NCBI GenBank assembly: GCA_949825025.1
Contig: OX463779.1
Coordinates: 28,486,539 to 28,550,538, forward strand
Direction: 5' to 3'
DNA: 64,000 nt
Source: Siphlonurus alternatus
Taxonomy: Eukaryota > Arthropoda > Insecta > Ephemeroptera > Siphlonuridae
Every line of letters begins with the position of its first letter. The first letter of the stretch is position 1. The notes below the pieces were generated by a model, which saw nothing but the letters and a program-made list of their open reading frames with translations, had not been told where the DNA came from and did not search any database. Made by a program: the position numbers and the translations under genes. Below, one piece after another: positions 1-17,939 of the stretch.

Positions 1-413
1 GTGCTCTGTATTTGTGAAACAAAAATCAATAAGTAAATTAATAAAGGATTTTTATATAAATCTCAGATTCCCTCACTTTAACAAACAAATATCTATATTA
101 TGTTTAATTTGTGTAGATATAATATGCAAACTTTACTTTTATAATTATTTCAATTAATTGTGAATGACATATTAAACAGCATAATAATATAATATAGCTA
201 TATTAGCTATTGTTGTATCAAATTTAAATTAAAATTTAATTTAATGTTTGTATGATATAGACAATGTTTCTCCCGCCATTTCCGCCATATCTAAGTAAGT
301 CCACGACTGTTCAAAGTAATTGGTAATGACAGATAGTCGCAGGCCAGGCAAGGCATCAAGGATTTAAAAAATATTTCCTGTCTTAAATTATTATGCGCAT
401 GAAATTTCTTATG
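1..413. other. A+T-rich flank, no gene seen
   Basis: Non-coding host flank left of the first foldback element. I see no open frame or RNA gene here. Confidence 0.5.
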
Positions 414-415
414 TA

Positions 416-478
416 AAGGGATACAGGCCTCGATCAAACCTCAAATTACAAATAAGACAATCACCAAGTGTCATTAGA

Positions 479-536
<58 letters not shown>

Positions 537-842
537 TGTATATATCTATAATAATCAACATTCCGCATCATATTTCTCCATGCCCGGTGCAGGCATGCGA
601 AGTTGAAGTGCAAAGTAAGAAACTTGGTTCTTGCCTACGTCACAAAGTTTTTGCATACGTCACAACTCAATGCTAATCGGGGCAGACTGTGAGCTGTAAC
701 ATCAGTAAGGATGACCTTCTTTGCCGTGCAATTTCGTGCAGTCTATAACCACGCGGATAAAAATAATGTGAATGTTGATAATATTATAAACTCGAGCAAC
801 ACTTGGTGTCTAATAATTTGTAATTTAAGGCCTGTATCCCTT
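416..842. mobile_element. Foldback MITE with TA target site
   Basis: Inverted ends read AAGGGATACAGGCC on the left and GGCCTGTATCCCTT on the right. The next about 30 bp of each arm also pair (CAAATTACAAAT... with its complement near 805-825). TA dinucleotides flank both ends, as expected for Tc1/mariner-type insertions. The interior holds a (TA)n run and a short direct repeat containing TACGTCACAA. It has no coding capacity, so it is a non-autonomous element. It lies about 110 bp left of the Polinton. Confidence 0.6.
480..536. repeat. (TA)n microsatellite
   Basis: Uninterrupted TA dinucleotide run inside the foldback element. Confidence 0.95.
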
Positions 843-949
843 TAAAGGCCGGTTTTTAATGTCTGCAATGTTCATTATAATTTTGTTAAAATTTTTTATT
901 TAGTCTATGGTTAAGTTTTAAATGTGCATAATATAAGTTTAATATATAT

Positions 950-955
950 ATTACG
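950..955. repeat. Polinton target-site duplication, left copy
   Basis: ATTACG directly precedes the AG terminus of the element. The identical hexamer follows the CT terminus at 20603-20608. Six-base duplications are the rule for Polinton integrases. Confidence 0.95.
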
Positions 956-1171
956 AGTAGTAATCGAGGGGGAAAATATAAACTTCCCGCAAGAAGGGGA
1001 CAGAGGTGATGAAAATAATTCTATCACATTTAACATGGGATTTTCCTATACTGAACTTAACATAGGAAGTATAGGAACTTAGTATCACATTTAACATGGG
1101 ATTTTCCTATACTGAACTTAACATAGGAAGTATAGGAACTTACTATGGAACCTATGTTAAATGTGATAGAT
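956..1171 (+). repeat. Left terminal inverted repeat with duplicated 61-bp unit
   Basis: The outer 124 bp (956-1079) are the exact reverse complement of 20479-20602. A 61-bp unit beginning TATCACATTTAACATGGG occurs twice in tandem (1022-1082, 1083-1143). The right end has it once. The arm closes with ATGTTAAATGTGATAG, which pairs with CTATCACATTTAACAT, so the terminal arm is itself partly palindromic. Confidence 0.93.
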
Positions 1172-2611
1172 TTTTTTTTTTTTAATGTTCATTATAATAC
1201 ATATGAAACATATAAGTATGTGATAATGTTGGAAGATATGGGAGACACAACTATATTTTTTTTTTGCTTACCATAGCGGTCTCACGATAGTGTAGATCTT
1301 ATATGGCTTTCACTTTTCTTTGAGACATGAAAGTTATATAAGTGTCATGTGACATGAAGCGTATGTGACACTCATATCTTTTTAACATTGACCGTATAAA
1401 ATAATATAGCATTTTGTTTATTTCTATATAAGTGTCGTGTGATATGAAGCGTATGTGACACTCATATCTTTTTAACATTGACCTTATACAATAATATAGC
1501 ATAATGTATATTTCCAATGATAAATGAATAAGAATAATAAAATTTATGTTGCAATTATAATGTAGGTTTTTTAACAAACTACATGCTACGATAGTATTAT
1601 TTTTTAATGAATTAAAAAAATATATATTATGGCTATAGCAACAATGCTAATTATAATTGTATACAAAAAACCATGTTTGTATACAACCAATGTTTTATAA
1701 TTTATATATTATTAACATTAATCGTATACTTTATTATAGAAATTCATATAATGCTAATGTTATAAAAATTTCTATGATATTAACATTGATTGTGTACGTA
1801 ACATTGATAATTGTATACCACAACAATGTCCGTATTCATCCAATGTTATTTAAGTTTGTATATTATTAACATTAATTGTATACTGAAACATTGACATTCG
1901 TGTACTATTAATGTTAATAATATTTCTATGATAATAACATTGATCATATACTAAACAGTCATTTCTAAAAATCAACGAATTTCATATATAAACCATGTTA
2001 TTATAATTACTATATAAATAACATTGTTCGTATACTATAACATACACATTTGTATACGACCAATGTATTTTAAAGAGAGGAGGGGGGTCATGAGAGCGAT
2101 CCACGTCTGCGCGATGTCTGCTAGCGAATGAAGCATACAAATTGCACTACAATTTTGCGGACAACGACAGAGGAGAGGGGGAGGTGTGCCGATGTACCTC
2201 CCCATCCCCCCACTCTCCCACTGACTTGAACAATTATATAATTATGTAATTAACTAATACATAATTGAATTTATAGGCTATATAACAACAATGTTATATA
2301 AAATAATAGAAACGAGTGAAATGAAAAAAAAAATCCTTTCTTTTAAGACCAAACATGAAAAAAAAGTTACGAAAATTTTGTCATTATTTTTTTTCGATCG
2401 ATAAAATCAAATAAAATAATTACATTTTGATGTTATAATCTTTTAATTAATATACAATTTTTCCTGATATTACCATAATAAATATATTGACTTCGTAAAT
2501 TATGGTTCTCGTGGGAAATTTTTTATGCACTCACTTGCAGTTTTTGTTTACTCTGCACAATTTTTCTGCCAAGACTGCATAATAAGAAAGAAATGAGGGG
2601 AAAATTATGGG
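1172..2611. repeat. Left subterminal repeat region of the Polinton
   Basis: Non-coding. Two tandem 90-bp units lie at 1335-1424 and 1425-1514 (each contains GTGTCRTGTGAYATGAAGCG). A run of irregular short repeats built on AACATTRATYGTATAC fills about 1640-2065 and recurs in intron 1 of the polymerase gene (about 2960-3215). Such subterminal repeats could serve terminal-protein, replication or integrase binding. That role is inferred. Confidence 0.6.
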
Positions 2612-2647
2612 TTTAAATAGAGGTACCTTTTGGCATCTTTATCATTC
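2612..2647 (+). promoter_or_regulatory. Candidate core promoter of the polymerase gene
   Basis: A TATA-like TTTAAATAG begins at 2612. An arthropod-type initiator TCATTC lies at 2642-2647, with its A about 31 bp downstream, the usual TATA-to-start spacing. The first ATG of the spliced gene follows at 2683. Confidence 0.5.
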
Positions 2648-2682
2648 AAAAATCTCACTCTTAACTTAGAATCAATTTAAAA

Positions 2683-11291
<8,609 letters not shown>

Positions 11292-11420
11292 AAATTATAA
11301 TACTCAGCATCTTAAATACTTTAGTTTTATTATAAATTGTATATTTTTGTACTATTATCTTTAGAGATGTATTATTGTTTATATATCGAATTATGTATAT
11401 ACTGGTTATACCTAATTACA

Positions 11421-11426
11421 AATAAA
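11421..11426 (+). terminator. Candidate poly(A) signal of the polymerase gene
   Basis: AATAAA about 130 bp after the polymerase stop codon. Confidence 0.6.
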
Positions 11427-11488
11427 ATTATATTATTTTCCAATATTAGATATTTTTTTTCTCAATTATAAATTTTATTAAATTCAAC

Positions 11489-11589
<101 letters not shown>

Positions 11590-11781
11590 TGTATATATAT
11601 TATAGATACAATCTTTGACTTGGTTATTTTAAAAAATAAATACCTCTTTTGGACATAAATATTTAAATTTTATGATTAACTATAATCATTTTAAATTTTA
11701 AATATTGGTACCATTGTATCCTAGAATCTATATAAGGTTCTAAATTTAGAAAAGTATAACACCAGGTTTAAATCCATTTTT

Positions 11782-11787
11782 TTTATT
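11782..11787 (-). terminator. Candidate poly(A) signal of the 222-aa gene
   Basis: AATAAA on the - strand about 120 bp beyond the stop codon. Confidence 0.5.
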
Positions 11788-11907
11788 TCACATAGAAAAA
11801 AATTCAAAAACATAGAAATACAATTATAATAAAAAATGTTCCCAAAGAAAAATATCAAAGTTTTTACTATGAAAAATCTAATGCTCAATAACTAATACAA
11901 TATATAT

Positions 11908-12576
11908 TTAAAACTTATCATTACGACATAACATCAACAAATATTCAGGCAAGAACATAACAATTTCATGGAAGCAACGTTGCCTATCAAAACTTGTAGG
12001 TGACAAATTTTCATACTTTGGGCACTGTACATTTTTCAGAAGTTCTCTAAAACCTGCAAGGTAATTAACTTCTGACAATTCCTGAGCGAAGTTAGTTTTA
12101 ACTTGCTTCACAATTGAATTGATCATCTCTTCAAGTTCAACAATTTGCTTCTCAAGATTATCAGCTATGGTTAAGAGGCAAGGAAAGAGTTTGACAAAAT
12201 TCATCCAAGTGCGATCTACAATGTAGATAGATGTAATTTTGGGGCGTTGGTCATCATTAATAAGACCAACTTCTTCCATCCTTTCTAGTACCAACATTTT
12301 TGTACCATATGACATGTCAAAACGAATATGAAGTTTTGCATTTAACTTTAATGTGGATTCTCTTTGAAGTCCAAACTTTAAGAAGAAGTTAGAGATTTCT
12401 TCTTCATTTTCTACTAATAGTTTGAACTCAACTAAAGACATTTTAATTTTCTGAAACCCACTCTTAGCCAACCAGAAATAAGGTTTAATTTCTTCTCCTA
12501 CTTCCAATGCGCAAGACACAGTCTTTGTATTGGAAGAACAGAGCCCATAAGTAACATCTAACATCTTAACTGCCAT
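11908..12576 (-). CDS. Polinton flank protein of unknown function (222 aa), possibly PC4-like
   Basis: Product not recognised by name. Predicted alternating strands and helices: a strand-rich start, K-x-G-x3-I-x-M-x2-V-E-F near residues 53-66, LVLER near 110-115, then I-x-I-x3-T-W near 135-142, and a helical C-terminus. The same ordered motifs with similar spacing occur in the 363-aa protein at 18793-19884, so I infer the two are paralogues. The strand-then-helix halves ending in TW..F/L recall PC4-type ssDNA-binding folds, which is low-confidence inference. It has its own promoter: TATA box at 12639-12646 and an NRF-1-type palindrome at 12664-12675, 78 bp of non-coding DNA separating it from the protease gene. 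The start is the first ATG after that promoter. Confidence 0.8.
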   Translation of the reverse strand: MAVKMLDVTYGLCSSNTKTVSCALEVGEEIKPYFWLAKSGFQKIKMSLVEFKLLVENEEEISNFFLKFGLQRESTLKLNAKLHIRFDMSYGTKMLVLERMEEVGLINDDQRPKITSIYIVDRTWMNFVKLFPCLLTIADNLEKQIVELEEMINSIVKQVKTNFAQELSEVNYLAGFRELLKNVQCPKYENLSPTSFDRQRCFHEIVMFLPEYLLMLCRNDKF

Positions 12577-12631
12577 AGTTATGACTGTTTAGTAAGCAAG
12601 TCAGATCAAAAGTGATGAAAATTACTCTGTT

Positions 12632-12646
12632 TGCCCCTCTTTTATA
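12632..12646 (-). promoter_or_regulatory. Core promoter of the 222-aa gene
   Basis: TATAAAAGAGGGGCA on the - strand. An initiator-like TCATCA has its A at 12616, exactly 30 bp downstream of the first T. The same 15-mer, with two changes, lies before the other flank gene (19980-19994): consensus TATAWAAGMGGGGCA. Confidence 0.7.
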
Positions 12647-12654
12647 GCAAATTA

Positions 12655-13206
12655 TTATGACTTTGCGCATGCGCACAGAGCTTTACATTTTAAACCTGTT
12701 TCAGGTGATATTTTCTTACCATTCTTTCTATAATCATAATGCATTCTAAAATTAAGTATAGCTATAGCATCATTTGAATACACATCTGGTCCATTAAATT
12801 TAGATATGAATTCATGCATTGATAGGTTTCTTGCTTTAGCTCCTATATACAAAATACAGTAATGACCACATATAGATGAAGTTATACTTTGAAGGCAAGT
12901 TTTATTGTAAGTGTATTTTTTGCTATTGTTTAAAATAAACTTTTTATGATTTTGTACAATAGGTTGAAGACCATATGAATCAAAATACTCAGCACTGCCT
13001 TCTTTATCAAAATATATAGCTATCCAATGGCTACCTGGCATAGATTTTGCATCAGTATTTACAACATAGGCAGTATTCATAGAAACTCGTTTTGGTAAAG
13101 TGTCAGCAGCAAAAACTCCATTAAATATATTTCTACTGGTTTTGTCATTCAACAAAAACTTTCGTATTTCGTAAGTGGTTAAAGCAGAGTACTGAATGTC
13201 TGCCAT
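12655..13206 (-). CDS. PRO: Polinton maturation protease, adenain/Ulp1-type cysteine peptidase
   Basis: A 183-aa peptidase of the adenovirus protease fold, thought to process capsid and core precursors during virion maturation. Visible catalytic set: H60 in GSHWIAIY, D76 in EYFDSYG, Q106 seven residues before C113 in the CGHYC motif. This spacing matches the adenain His/acid/Gln/Cys arrangement. Length is normal for the family. The stop codon of the major capsid gene lies only 5 bp upstream of its ATG, so it is part of the compact leftward block. The 3' end overlaps the upstream control element of the next gene. Confidence 0.93.
   Translation of the reverse strand: MADIQYSALTTYEIRKFLLNDKTSRNIFNGVFAADTLPKRVSMNTAYVVNTDAKSMPGSHWIAIYFDKEGSAEYFDSYGLQPIVQNHKKFILNNSKKYTYNKTCLQSITSSICGHYCILYIGAKARNLSMHEFISKFNGPDVYSNDAIAILNFRMHYDYRKNGKKISPETGLKCKALCACAKS
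12664..12675. promoter_or_regulatory. NRF-1/Ewg-type palindrome
   Basis: TGCGCATGCGCA, the exact consensus dodecamer bound by NRF-1 (Ewg in flies). It sits 18 bp upstream of the TATA box of the 222-aa gene, inside the last codons of the protease gene. Confidence 0.6.
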
Positions 13207-13211
13207 GACTG

Positions 13212-14519
13212 TTAGAAGTCAACTGAAACTTTCCTCTGGTGATCCACCTCTAAGAGATTTTGAAATTCTGCAAATACAATGAGGGTTAGAGTGTCAGATA
13301 AACTTTTATCAAACCTGATTTCCAATTCTATCACACTATTTTTCCTTAAATTCCACATGTGAGAATTTGCAGAGAGATCAGGAGAAAGATCAAATGTGTG
13401 TATGACATAGCCTCCAGCCCCGTACTCATCTCTATCAATTTGATACCCATCATCACTAAAGTTAATCCGAGTAGCTTGAAAGGTATGAAAATATGAAAGA
13501 ATATAATCAGGAGATTCTGAGCTGAATGACATCTCTAGAGGTCTTGTTGTGACTGGAACACCATCCTTGGTAAGTGAAACATAGTTCATGTTGTAGTGAC
13601 CAAAATCAAATGGATTTAATTTGTAATCACCATTAACAGCACTATTTTTTGTAAGTCCAAAAAATACACGGACTGGAGTAGGACCTTGGAAGAGTTTTTC
13701 TCCAAAACTTTGTCCACCTGGAGGTATAGTAAAAGATTTCATTTCAACTCTACTGATTGGGTATTTTGCTGTCGTTGTGGCAAGTACCTTGCTATGAGCT
13801 ACTAATACAGTGGGTGAAATTTTAACCCTTCGAACAATCAGTGTTGCATTAAGTATCTTAATTTGATATTTGCTATCATCATCAACCATCAAACAAAACG
13901 AGGGCTTCGATCGAGTGAACAATAAATCAATTGGAACACCATTAGTAATGAAGGTGCTTTGACCAAATATATCTACTGTTATACGTCCAAGCAGAGGTAC
14001 AAATTTGCTTCCTTTGATATGATTTCTTCTTGCGATAATCCCTGAATTCAGATCTAAATCATTCATTTTTCCAGCTGTATCTTTATAATACAGCGCCATG
14101 GTTTGATGACTCTCCTTGGCAGTTACATTATAATTAAACAAAGTTTCAAAATAGGCTCTATATGGATACAATTGAGATGGTGGAGAGAGGAGTTTGCTGT
14201 TAACAGACACACTGACCTCAGAAAATAGAGAATGTAAAAAGTTATTTACAGGTGCAACCTTATTAGTAGATGCATCAATATTTTCACCTTTCTCATTTTT
14301 TATACAAACAACTAACTTCAAAAAAGTATTTCCTGGATCAATATAGTCATCAGCACTGGTTGGTATGGAGAATTCAAGAGGAGCATCATTATCAATGGAA
14401 GCGTTGGGTTTAAGGTAAAGAATTTCAGAGCTTTCAATACTAATTTGTGTTGGTGGTATACTGAACAAGTCAAGCTCTGCTTTCAATGTTTCAGGTGAGG
14501 AGTTATGTATGAAAGACAT
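13212..14519 (-). CDS. MCP: Polinton major capsid protein (double jelly-roll)
   Basis: A 435-aa virion hexon protein of the double jelly-roll class. The N-terminal region contains the hallmark run of a first jelly roll: YIDPGNTFLKLVVCI, then VAPVNNFLHSLFSEVSVSVN and YPYRAYFETLFNY. The second roll covers roughly residues 230-430 and is strand-rich (SRVEMKSFTIPPG, RVFFGL, LEIRFDKSL). I chose the ATG at 14519 (MSFIHNS). The frame extends six codons upstream, but that start would overlap the core gene by 17 nt, while 14519 leaves a 1-nt gap. A TATATAAGCGG box about 200 bp upstream could drive it. Confidence 0.92.
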   Translation of the reverse strand: MSFIHNSSPETLKAELDLFSIPPTQISIESSEILYLKPNASIDNDAPLEFSIPTSADDYIDPGNTFLKLVVCIKNEKGENIDASTNKVAPVNNFLHSLFSEVSVSVNSKLLSPPSQLYPYRAYFETLFNYNVTAKESHQTMALYYKDTAGKMNDLDLNSGIIARRNHIKGSKFVPLLGRITVDIFGQSTFITNGVPIDLLFTRSKPSFCLMVDDDSKYQIKILNATLIVRRVKISPTVLVAHSKVLATTTAKYPISRVEMKSFTIPPGGQSFGEKLFQGPTPVRVFFGLTKNSAVNGDYKLNPFDFGHYNMNYVSLTKDGVPVTTRPLEMSFSSESPDYILSYFHTFQATRINFSDDGYQIDRDEYGAGGYVIHTFDLSPDLSANSHMWNLRKNSVIELEIRFDKSLSDTLTLIVFAEFQNLLEVDHQRKVSVDF

Positions 14520-14520
14520 T

Positions 14521-15039
14521 TTAACTGAATATATCAATACACGTAGATTTAGATTTTGCCTTAACTTTCTTTTTAGTATTGACTTTCCTATTCTTCTGTT
14601 GCAACTTTTTTAGAGGTTTTTTTTTCGTTGTTTTCTTCTTTGACTTTGTGGCAGGCTTTTTTTTGCACGTCTTTCTCTTCTTGGTTTTGTTTGCAGACTG
14701 AGTTTTGGTCACTCTTTTCCGCTTATATACACGACCTGCTCCTGACATACTTGCAACTTGATTCACTGCACGATCAGTTAAATTATTTCCTAAGTTACGC
14801 ACTCTATTTTGTAAGCTCTGCTTCAGTGGTACTTGTTTAATGGTGTCTGATAAAATCCCTAGTCCTCCATTGAATAACTCATCCTTGATTGCTGTCAACC
14901 CACTTTTCAGGTAAGGCATCACTGATCGAAAAATATTACTTAAAAAATTTCCAACTCCACGACCAGATTGATGTGGATAGTACGATGAGCCGACACCAGT
15001 TTGGGCCTGCTTTTGGTAATATGCTATATAAGGATTCAT
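14521..15039 (-). CDS. Basic virion core / membrane-active minor protein
   Basis: 172 aa, starting MNPYIAYYQKQ. The first part has a Tyr- and Gly-rich segment with GRGVGNFLSNIFRSVMPYL, followed by an amphipathic stretch. The last about 70 residues are almost solid Lys/Arg (KKKPATKSKKKTTKKK), typical of a DNA-condensing core protein. Similar proteins with a G-x-G-x-F-x2-LFR-type motif are found in Polintons and adintoviruses and are compared with adenovirus pX/pVI. That comparison is family knowledge plus inference. The ATG overlaps the penton stop as ATGA. An upstream in-frame ATG at 15081 lies inside the penton gene and is less likely. Confidence 0.8.
   Translation of the reverse strand: MNPYIAYYQKQAQTGVGSSYYPHQSGRGVGNFLSNIFRSVMPYLKSGLTAIKDELFNGGLGILSDTIKQVPLKQSLQNRVRNLGNNLTDRAVNQVASMSGAGRVYKRKRVTKTQSANKTKKRKTCKKKPATKSKKKTTKKKPLKKLQQKNRKVNTKKKVKAKSKSTCIDIFS
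14719..14729 (-). promoter_or_regulatory. Candidate TATA box upstream of the major capsid gene
   Basis: TATATAAGCGG on the - strand inside the core gene, identical over 11 nt to the TATA box of the 363-aa gene. It is about 200 bp before the MCP ATG. Two further TATA-like runs (TATAAAGG at 15119-15126 and TATAAAAGG at 15433-15441) lie before the core gene. Confidence 0.4.
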
Positions 15040-15782
15040 GATGATGTGGAGCAGCGACGAAAATGTAATAACACTGAGCACGTACCGGAGAGGAATGGTA
15101 AGAAATTCCCTTCTCTGTCCTTTATATCAATTGAAATTTCATCTATTTCTCCCTTAGCTATTGGAGTGTATTGAGGATTATTAAACATAATATTGCCACT
15201 TCCACCATGAATATATGAAGATATATCTAAGGTTAATGTTTTCAAAATTTGACAAATTGAATCACCAAAAAGCTGTGGCTTCACTATATTGCAGAACACA
15301 TAAGCTTGACTAGGTAAACCAACATTTAAATTAGGTACGTGAGGAGCTTGAATAGACGTTCCAAAGAAATCAGTGTTATTCGGAAATCCTAGCTGTAAAG
15401 CTAATATTTTGGTTAATCTAAGTCGAATATCACCTTTTATATCAGATTTACAAACAACTTTACCCTGTTCCAATTTAAATGTATATTTCTGCTCAAGATC
15501 TAGTTCAAGTTTCGTCAGGATATTTTCTATGTCTAATGTATATAAATTACTTAATATACATCTCTTCTTTGTCATTCCATCATATTTTACCCATGCTTTG
15601 TTTCTATCACCATAGAAATTGCACAAACTCATTGGATAATGTAATTCATGAAGTGCTACTTCCCAAGAGTCACAAAAGTTAATTCTTCTTTGAAGCTTGT
15701 TAGTAAATTTAGATGCAGTATTGTGAGGATGTATAGCAATTGAAGAGTCAGATAGAAGAGTAATGAAGAAATCGTCATCCAT
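15036..15782 (-). CDS. mCP: Polinton minor capsid (penton) protein
   Basis: A 248-aa single jelly-roll penton protein. It opens with the family's typical FFITLLSDSSIAIHPHNTAS segment and WEVALHELHYP, and ends with EIDEISIDIKDREGNFLPF followed by a terminal strand VLLHFRR. It forms the icosahedral vertices in related virions (family knowledge). Start ATG overlaps the integrase stop by one base (TAATG). The stop TGA overlaps the core gene's ATG (ATGA). Length and ends match the family, and no lesion is visible. Confidence 0.9.
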   Translation of the reverse strand: MDDDFFITLLSDSSIAIHPHNTASKFTNKLQRRINFCDSWEVALHELHYPMSLCNFYGDRNKAWVKYDGMTKKRCILSNLYTLDIENILTKLELDLEQKYTFKLEQGKVVCKSDIKGDIRLRLTKILALQLGFPNNTDFFGTSIQAPHVPNLNVGLPSQAYVFCNIVKPQLFGDSICQILKTLTLDISSYIHGGSGNIMFNNPQYTPIAKGEIDEISIDIKDREGNFLPFLSGTCSVLLHFRRCSTSS

Positions 15783-16843
15783 TATGTCTTTAAGTCACTT
15801 GCTTTTATCCAACTATTAAATTGTTCAGGATAACCTCTCCAGCTGACGAATAACTGTTTACTGATGCCTGTACCTTTAGTCTTTAGAATTTTATCTATCA
15901 CATGGAACTCTGGGAGATTTACTTTCTGCAATTCTTTCTCATAAAATCTACCAAAAATTTTCTCATTTTGTAAATCTACTATTTCATACATAGGTGGCCT
16001 CCTATTTAATACTTTCTTAACTAAAAATATTTCTTTTGAAAAGTTATTTTCATAACCTTTCTCAAATACATGTTTTTGTTTGCTGATTCTCACATGATCG
16101 TTGACTTGATATTTTGGATTGTTTTTAGTAATCGGAATTTCGTATTGGTATAATCTCTTCCATACAGATAGAAAATTGTGTTCAGTTACACTATCTGGTG
16201 TAGTTCCTATACTCCTATGGTATGTTGAATTATAACTATTTACAATATCTTGCAGCACATCAATGTATCTATTGTTTCCTGTGTAGGAAAAATATCTCCA
16301 TATTTTAGTCTTAAGAGTTCTTATAAACCTCTCAGCTATGCAAGATTTAATGTCTGAATTTTCAGTACTATACATTTCAATATCTTTTTCTTTTAAAAAT
16401 TTCTTCAATATAGCGTTTTTAAATTCTAATCCCTTGTCTACACATATCTTTAATGGTTGGCGGTTTACCAAACTAATGATATCACTAAGTGCTTCCTTTA
16501 CATTTGCAGCTGTTTTATTTTTTATAATTCTTACCATTGCAAATTTGCTAAGTACATCAATAGCTACAAAAATGTATCTATACTCATCGTTTTGATCCTT
16601 ATATCTCTGCATATCTGCTATATCTATGCTCCAAACTTCATCAATATTGGTAACGAAAAATCTATCTCTTGTGAATTTTTTTCTCATTGGAGCATGCAAA
16701 GTATAAGCATCTTGGCTCATTAAAAATTCTTTTATTTTGGAATTTGAAATTTTTTTGGACACATATTTTCTGAGATTTGTGTAACTACTAAAACCAGCTG
16801 GATGTGAAGCATCAAAATAAATTGAAGCTATATCTTCCGTCAT
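15782..16843 (-). CDS. INT: Polinton retroviral-type integrase with C-terminal chromodomain
   Basis: 353 aa. Catalyses insertion of the element ends and generates the 6-bp target duplication. N-terminal Polinton-type segment YFDASHPAGF is followed by the RNase-H-fold core with D74 (WSIDIADM), D136 (CVDKGLEF) and E171 (CIAERFIRTLK), i.e. the D,D(34)E triad. An SH3-like region lies around 230-300. The last about 40 residues (VIDKILKTKG...LFVSWRGYPEQFNSWI) form a chromodomain, expected to read methylated histone tails and steer insertion. ATG overlaps the stop of the upstream 254-aa gene (ATGA). Confidence 0.95.
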   Translation of the reverse strand: MTEDIASIYFDASHPAGFSSYTNLRKYVSKKISNSKIKEFLMSQDAYTLHAPMRKKFTRDRFFVTNIDEVWSIDIADMQRYKDQNDEYRYIFVAIDVLSKFAMVRIIKNKTAANVKEALSDIISLVNRQPLKICVDKGLEFKNAILKKFLKEKDIEMYSTENSDIKSCIAERFIRTLKTKIWRYFSYTGNNRYIDVLQDIVNSYNSTYHRSIGTTPDSVTEHNFLSVWKRLYQYEIPITKNNPKYQVNDHVRISKQKHVFEKGYENNFSKEIFLVKKVLNRRPPMYEIVDLQNEKIFGRFYEKELQKVNLPEFHVIDKILKTKGTGISKQLFVSWRGYPEQFNSWIKASDLKT

Positions 16844-17604
16844 ATTTTAAATTTAGACCAGCCTGAGATAGATGGAGCAGAAGAGACACCTTTCCTTGCT
16901 GTAGGTACTGTTTTGGCCCTTGAAGAAGAAGCAACGTTCGATGTTAGTTGATGAGAAGTTGTGGCTGTACTGGGCTTTAATTCTTGATACGTGTCTGCTA
17001 TATTCTTACCTATATAACATTTTGGAACATTTGAATCAACCACAGCCAAAACAAATTCATTCCATCCGATTGGATTCCTCAATGTTTTTCTTTGAACTGC
17101 ATTACAAACTAAATCTACTATATTAGAATTTTTTATAATATTACCATTTACTTCAATTTCTCTATTCTTGCTCCATGATACTATATTAGCATCATGTAAT
17201 AGAGATAGTAATTCTCGACCTTTTTCTTTCAATGTTTTAGGTAGTGCTTTGTTAACTAGCTTTAAAATTTTTGGGTCAGGAGTTTGTCTACCAATAGAAA
17301 CCTCAGTGCTTTTTATAGGAGTACTATGATTCTCACTATTTAAGTCTGACATAGCATTATTAATATTATCTACTTTCTTTGTTATAGTATTCACAATAGG
17401 AATCTCAATAGCTTTTTCCTTCTCTTTCACCAGATGTAAATATTTTTGAAGAGTCTCTGAATACATCTTCCATTTCATTTCATCACTATCTTTTCCATTA
17501 TATAGTATTGTATGCATATCCTTGTCCAAGTCATTAAGCTTCTTTGTATCTAACCTTGCAAATATCTCTGGAGGTACAAGTATCATTTTAGTTGAATGAT
17601 CCAT
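16840..17604 (-). CDS. Conserved Polinton protein of unknown function (254 aa)
   Basis: It begins with an IxVPP-type start (MILVPPEIFARL), has a charged helical region to about residue 90, and then a conserved-looking domain: ALPKTLKEKGRELLSLLH, SWSKNREIEVNGNIIKNSNI, DLV, and NPIGWNEFVL. This pattern (helix, 'G..I..SNI.DLV', 'P.GW..F') recurs in unnamed Polinton and adintovirus proteins. The Ser/Thr-rich tail looks disordered. Start overlaps the preceding stop as TAATG. A virion-associated role is inferred from its place between integrase and ATPase. Confidence 0.75.
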   Translation of the reverse strand: MDHSTKMILVPPEIFARLDTKKLNDLDKDMHTILYNGKDSDEMKWKMYSETLQKYLHLVKEKEKAIEIPIVNTITKKVDNINNAMSDLNSENHSTPIKSTEVSIGRQTPDPKILKLVNKALPKTLKEKGRELLSLLHDANIVSWSKNREIEVNGNIIKNSNIVDLVCNAVQRKTLRNPIGWNEFVLAVVDSNVPKCYIGKNIADTYQELKPSTATTSHQLTSNVASSSRAKTVPTARKGVSSAPSISGWSKFKI

Positions 17605-17933
17605 TATTGAAATAGTCTAGATATTAATGCGCCAATTACAGGTGCAAGCAAAGGTATTAGAAAATTTCCACCTTTTTGTATTATTTTCCTCTTATTCTTC
17701 CAAGTACCTGATTTTTTAACAATATTTCGTAAATATTCTTTGTGTTTCCTATACTTTCTCTTCAGATTATCATTCAGAGGAATATTTCCGTTCAGTATGT
17801 TCAAAACACATTCACAAAGAGTGCAAGTAAGATTTTTATCAGCGTGCTTCAATAGAGCATTCCTAAGTTCAGGCTTAGCATTCAGAACTGTTTTTAAAAT
17901 GGCTACCTGCTGCTCTGTCAGTGGATGAGCCAT
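17604..17933 (-). CDS. Small conserved Polinton protein with hydrophobic C-terminus (109 aa)
   Basis: A small basic protein: a helical N-terminus, the segment NLKRKYRKHKEYLRNIVKK, then KRKIIQKGGNFLIPLLAPVI with a hydrophobic tail (about residues 88-107). The 'basic helix, Q-x-GG-F-L, hydrophobic tail' design is known from Polinton and adintovirus small proteins and suggests a membrane-active or minor virion component (inference). Two CxxC-like cysteines (TCTLCEC) occur near residue 36. It sits 6 bp after the ATPase stop, and its own stop overlaps the next ATG (TAATG). Confidence 0.75.
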   Translation of the reverse strand: MAHPLTEQQVAILKTVLNAKPELRNALLKHADKNLTCTLCECVLNILNGNIPLNDNLKRKYRKHKEYLRNIVKKSGTWKNKRKIIQKGGNFLIPLLAPVIGALISRLFQ

Positions 17934-17939
17934 AACTGA

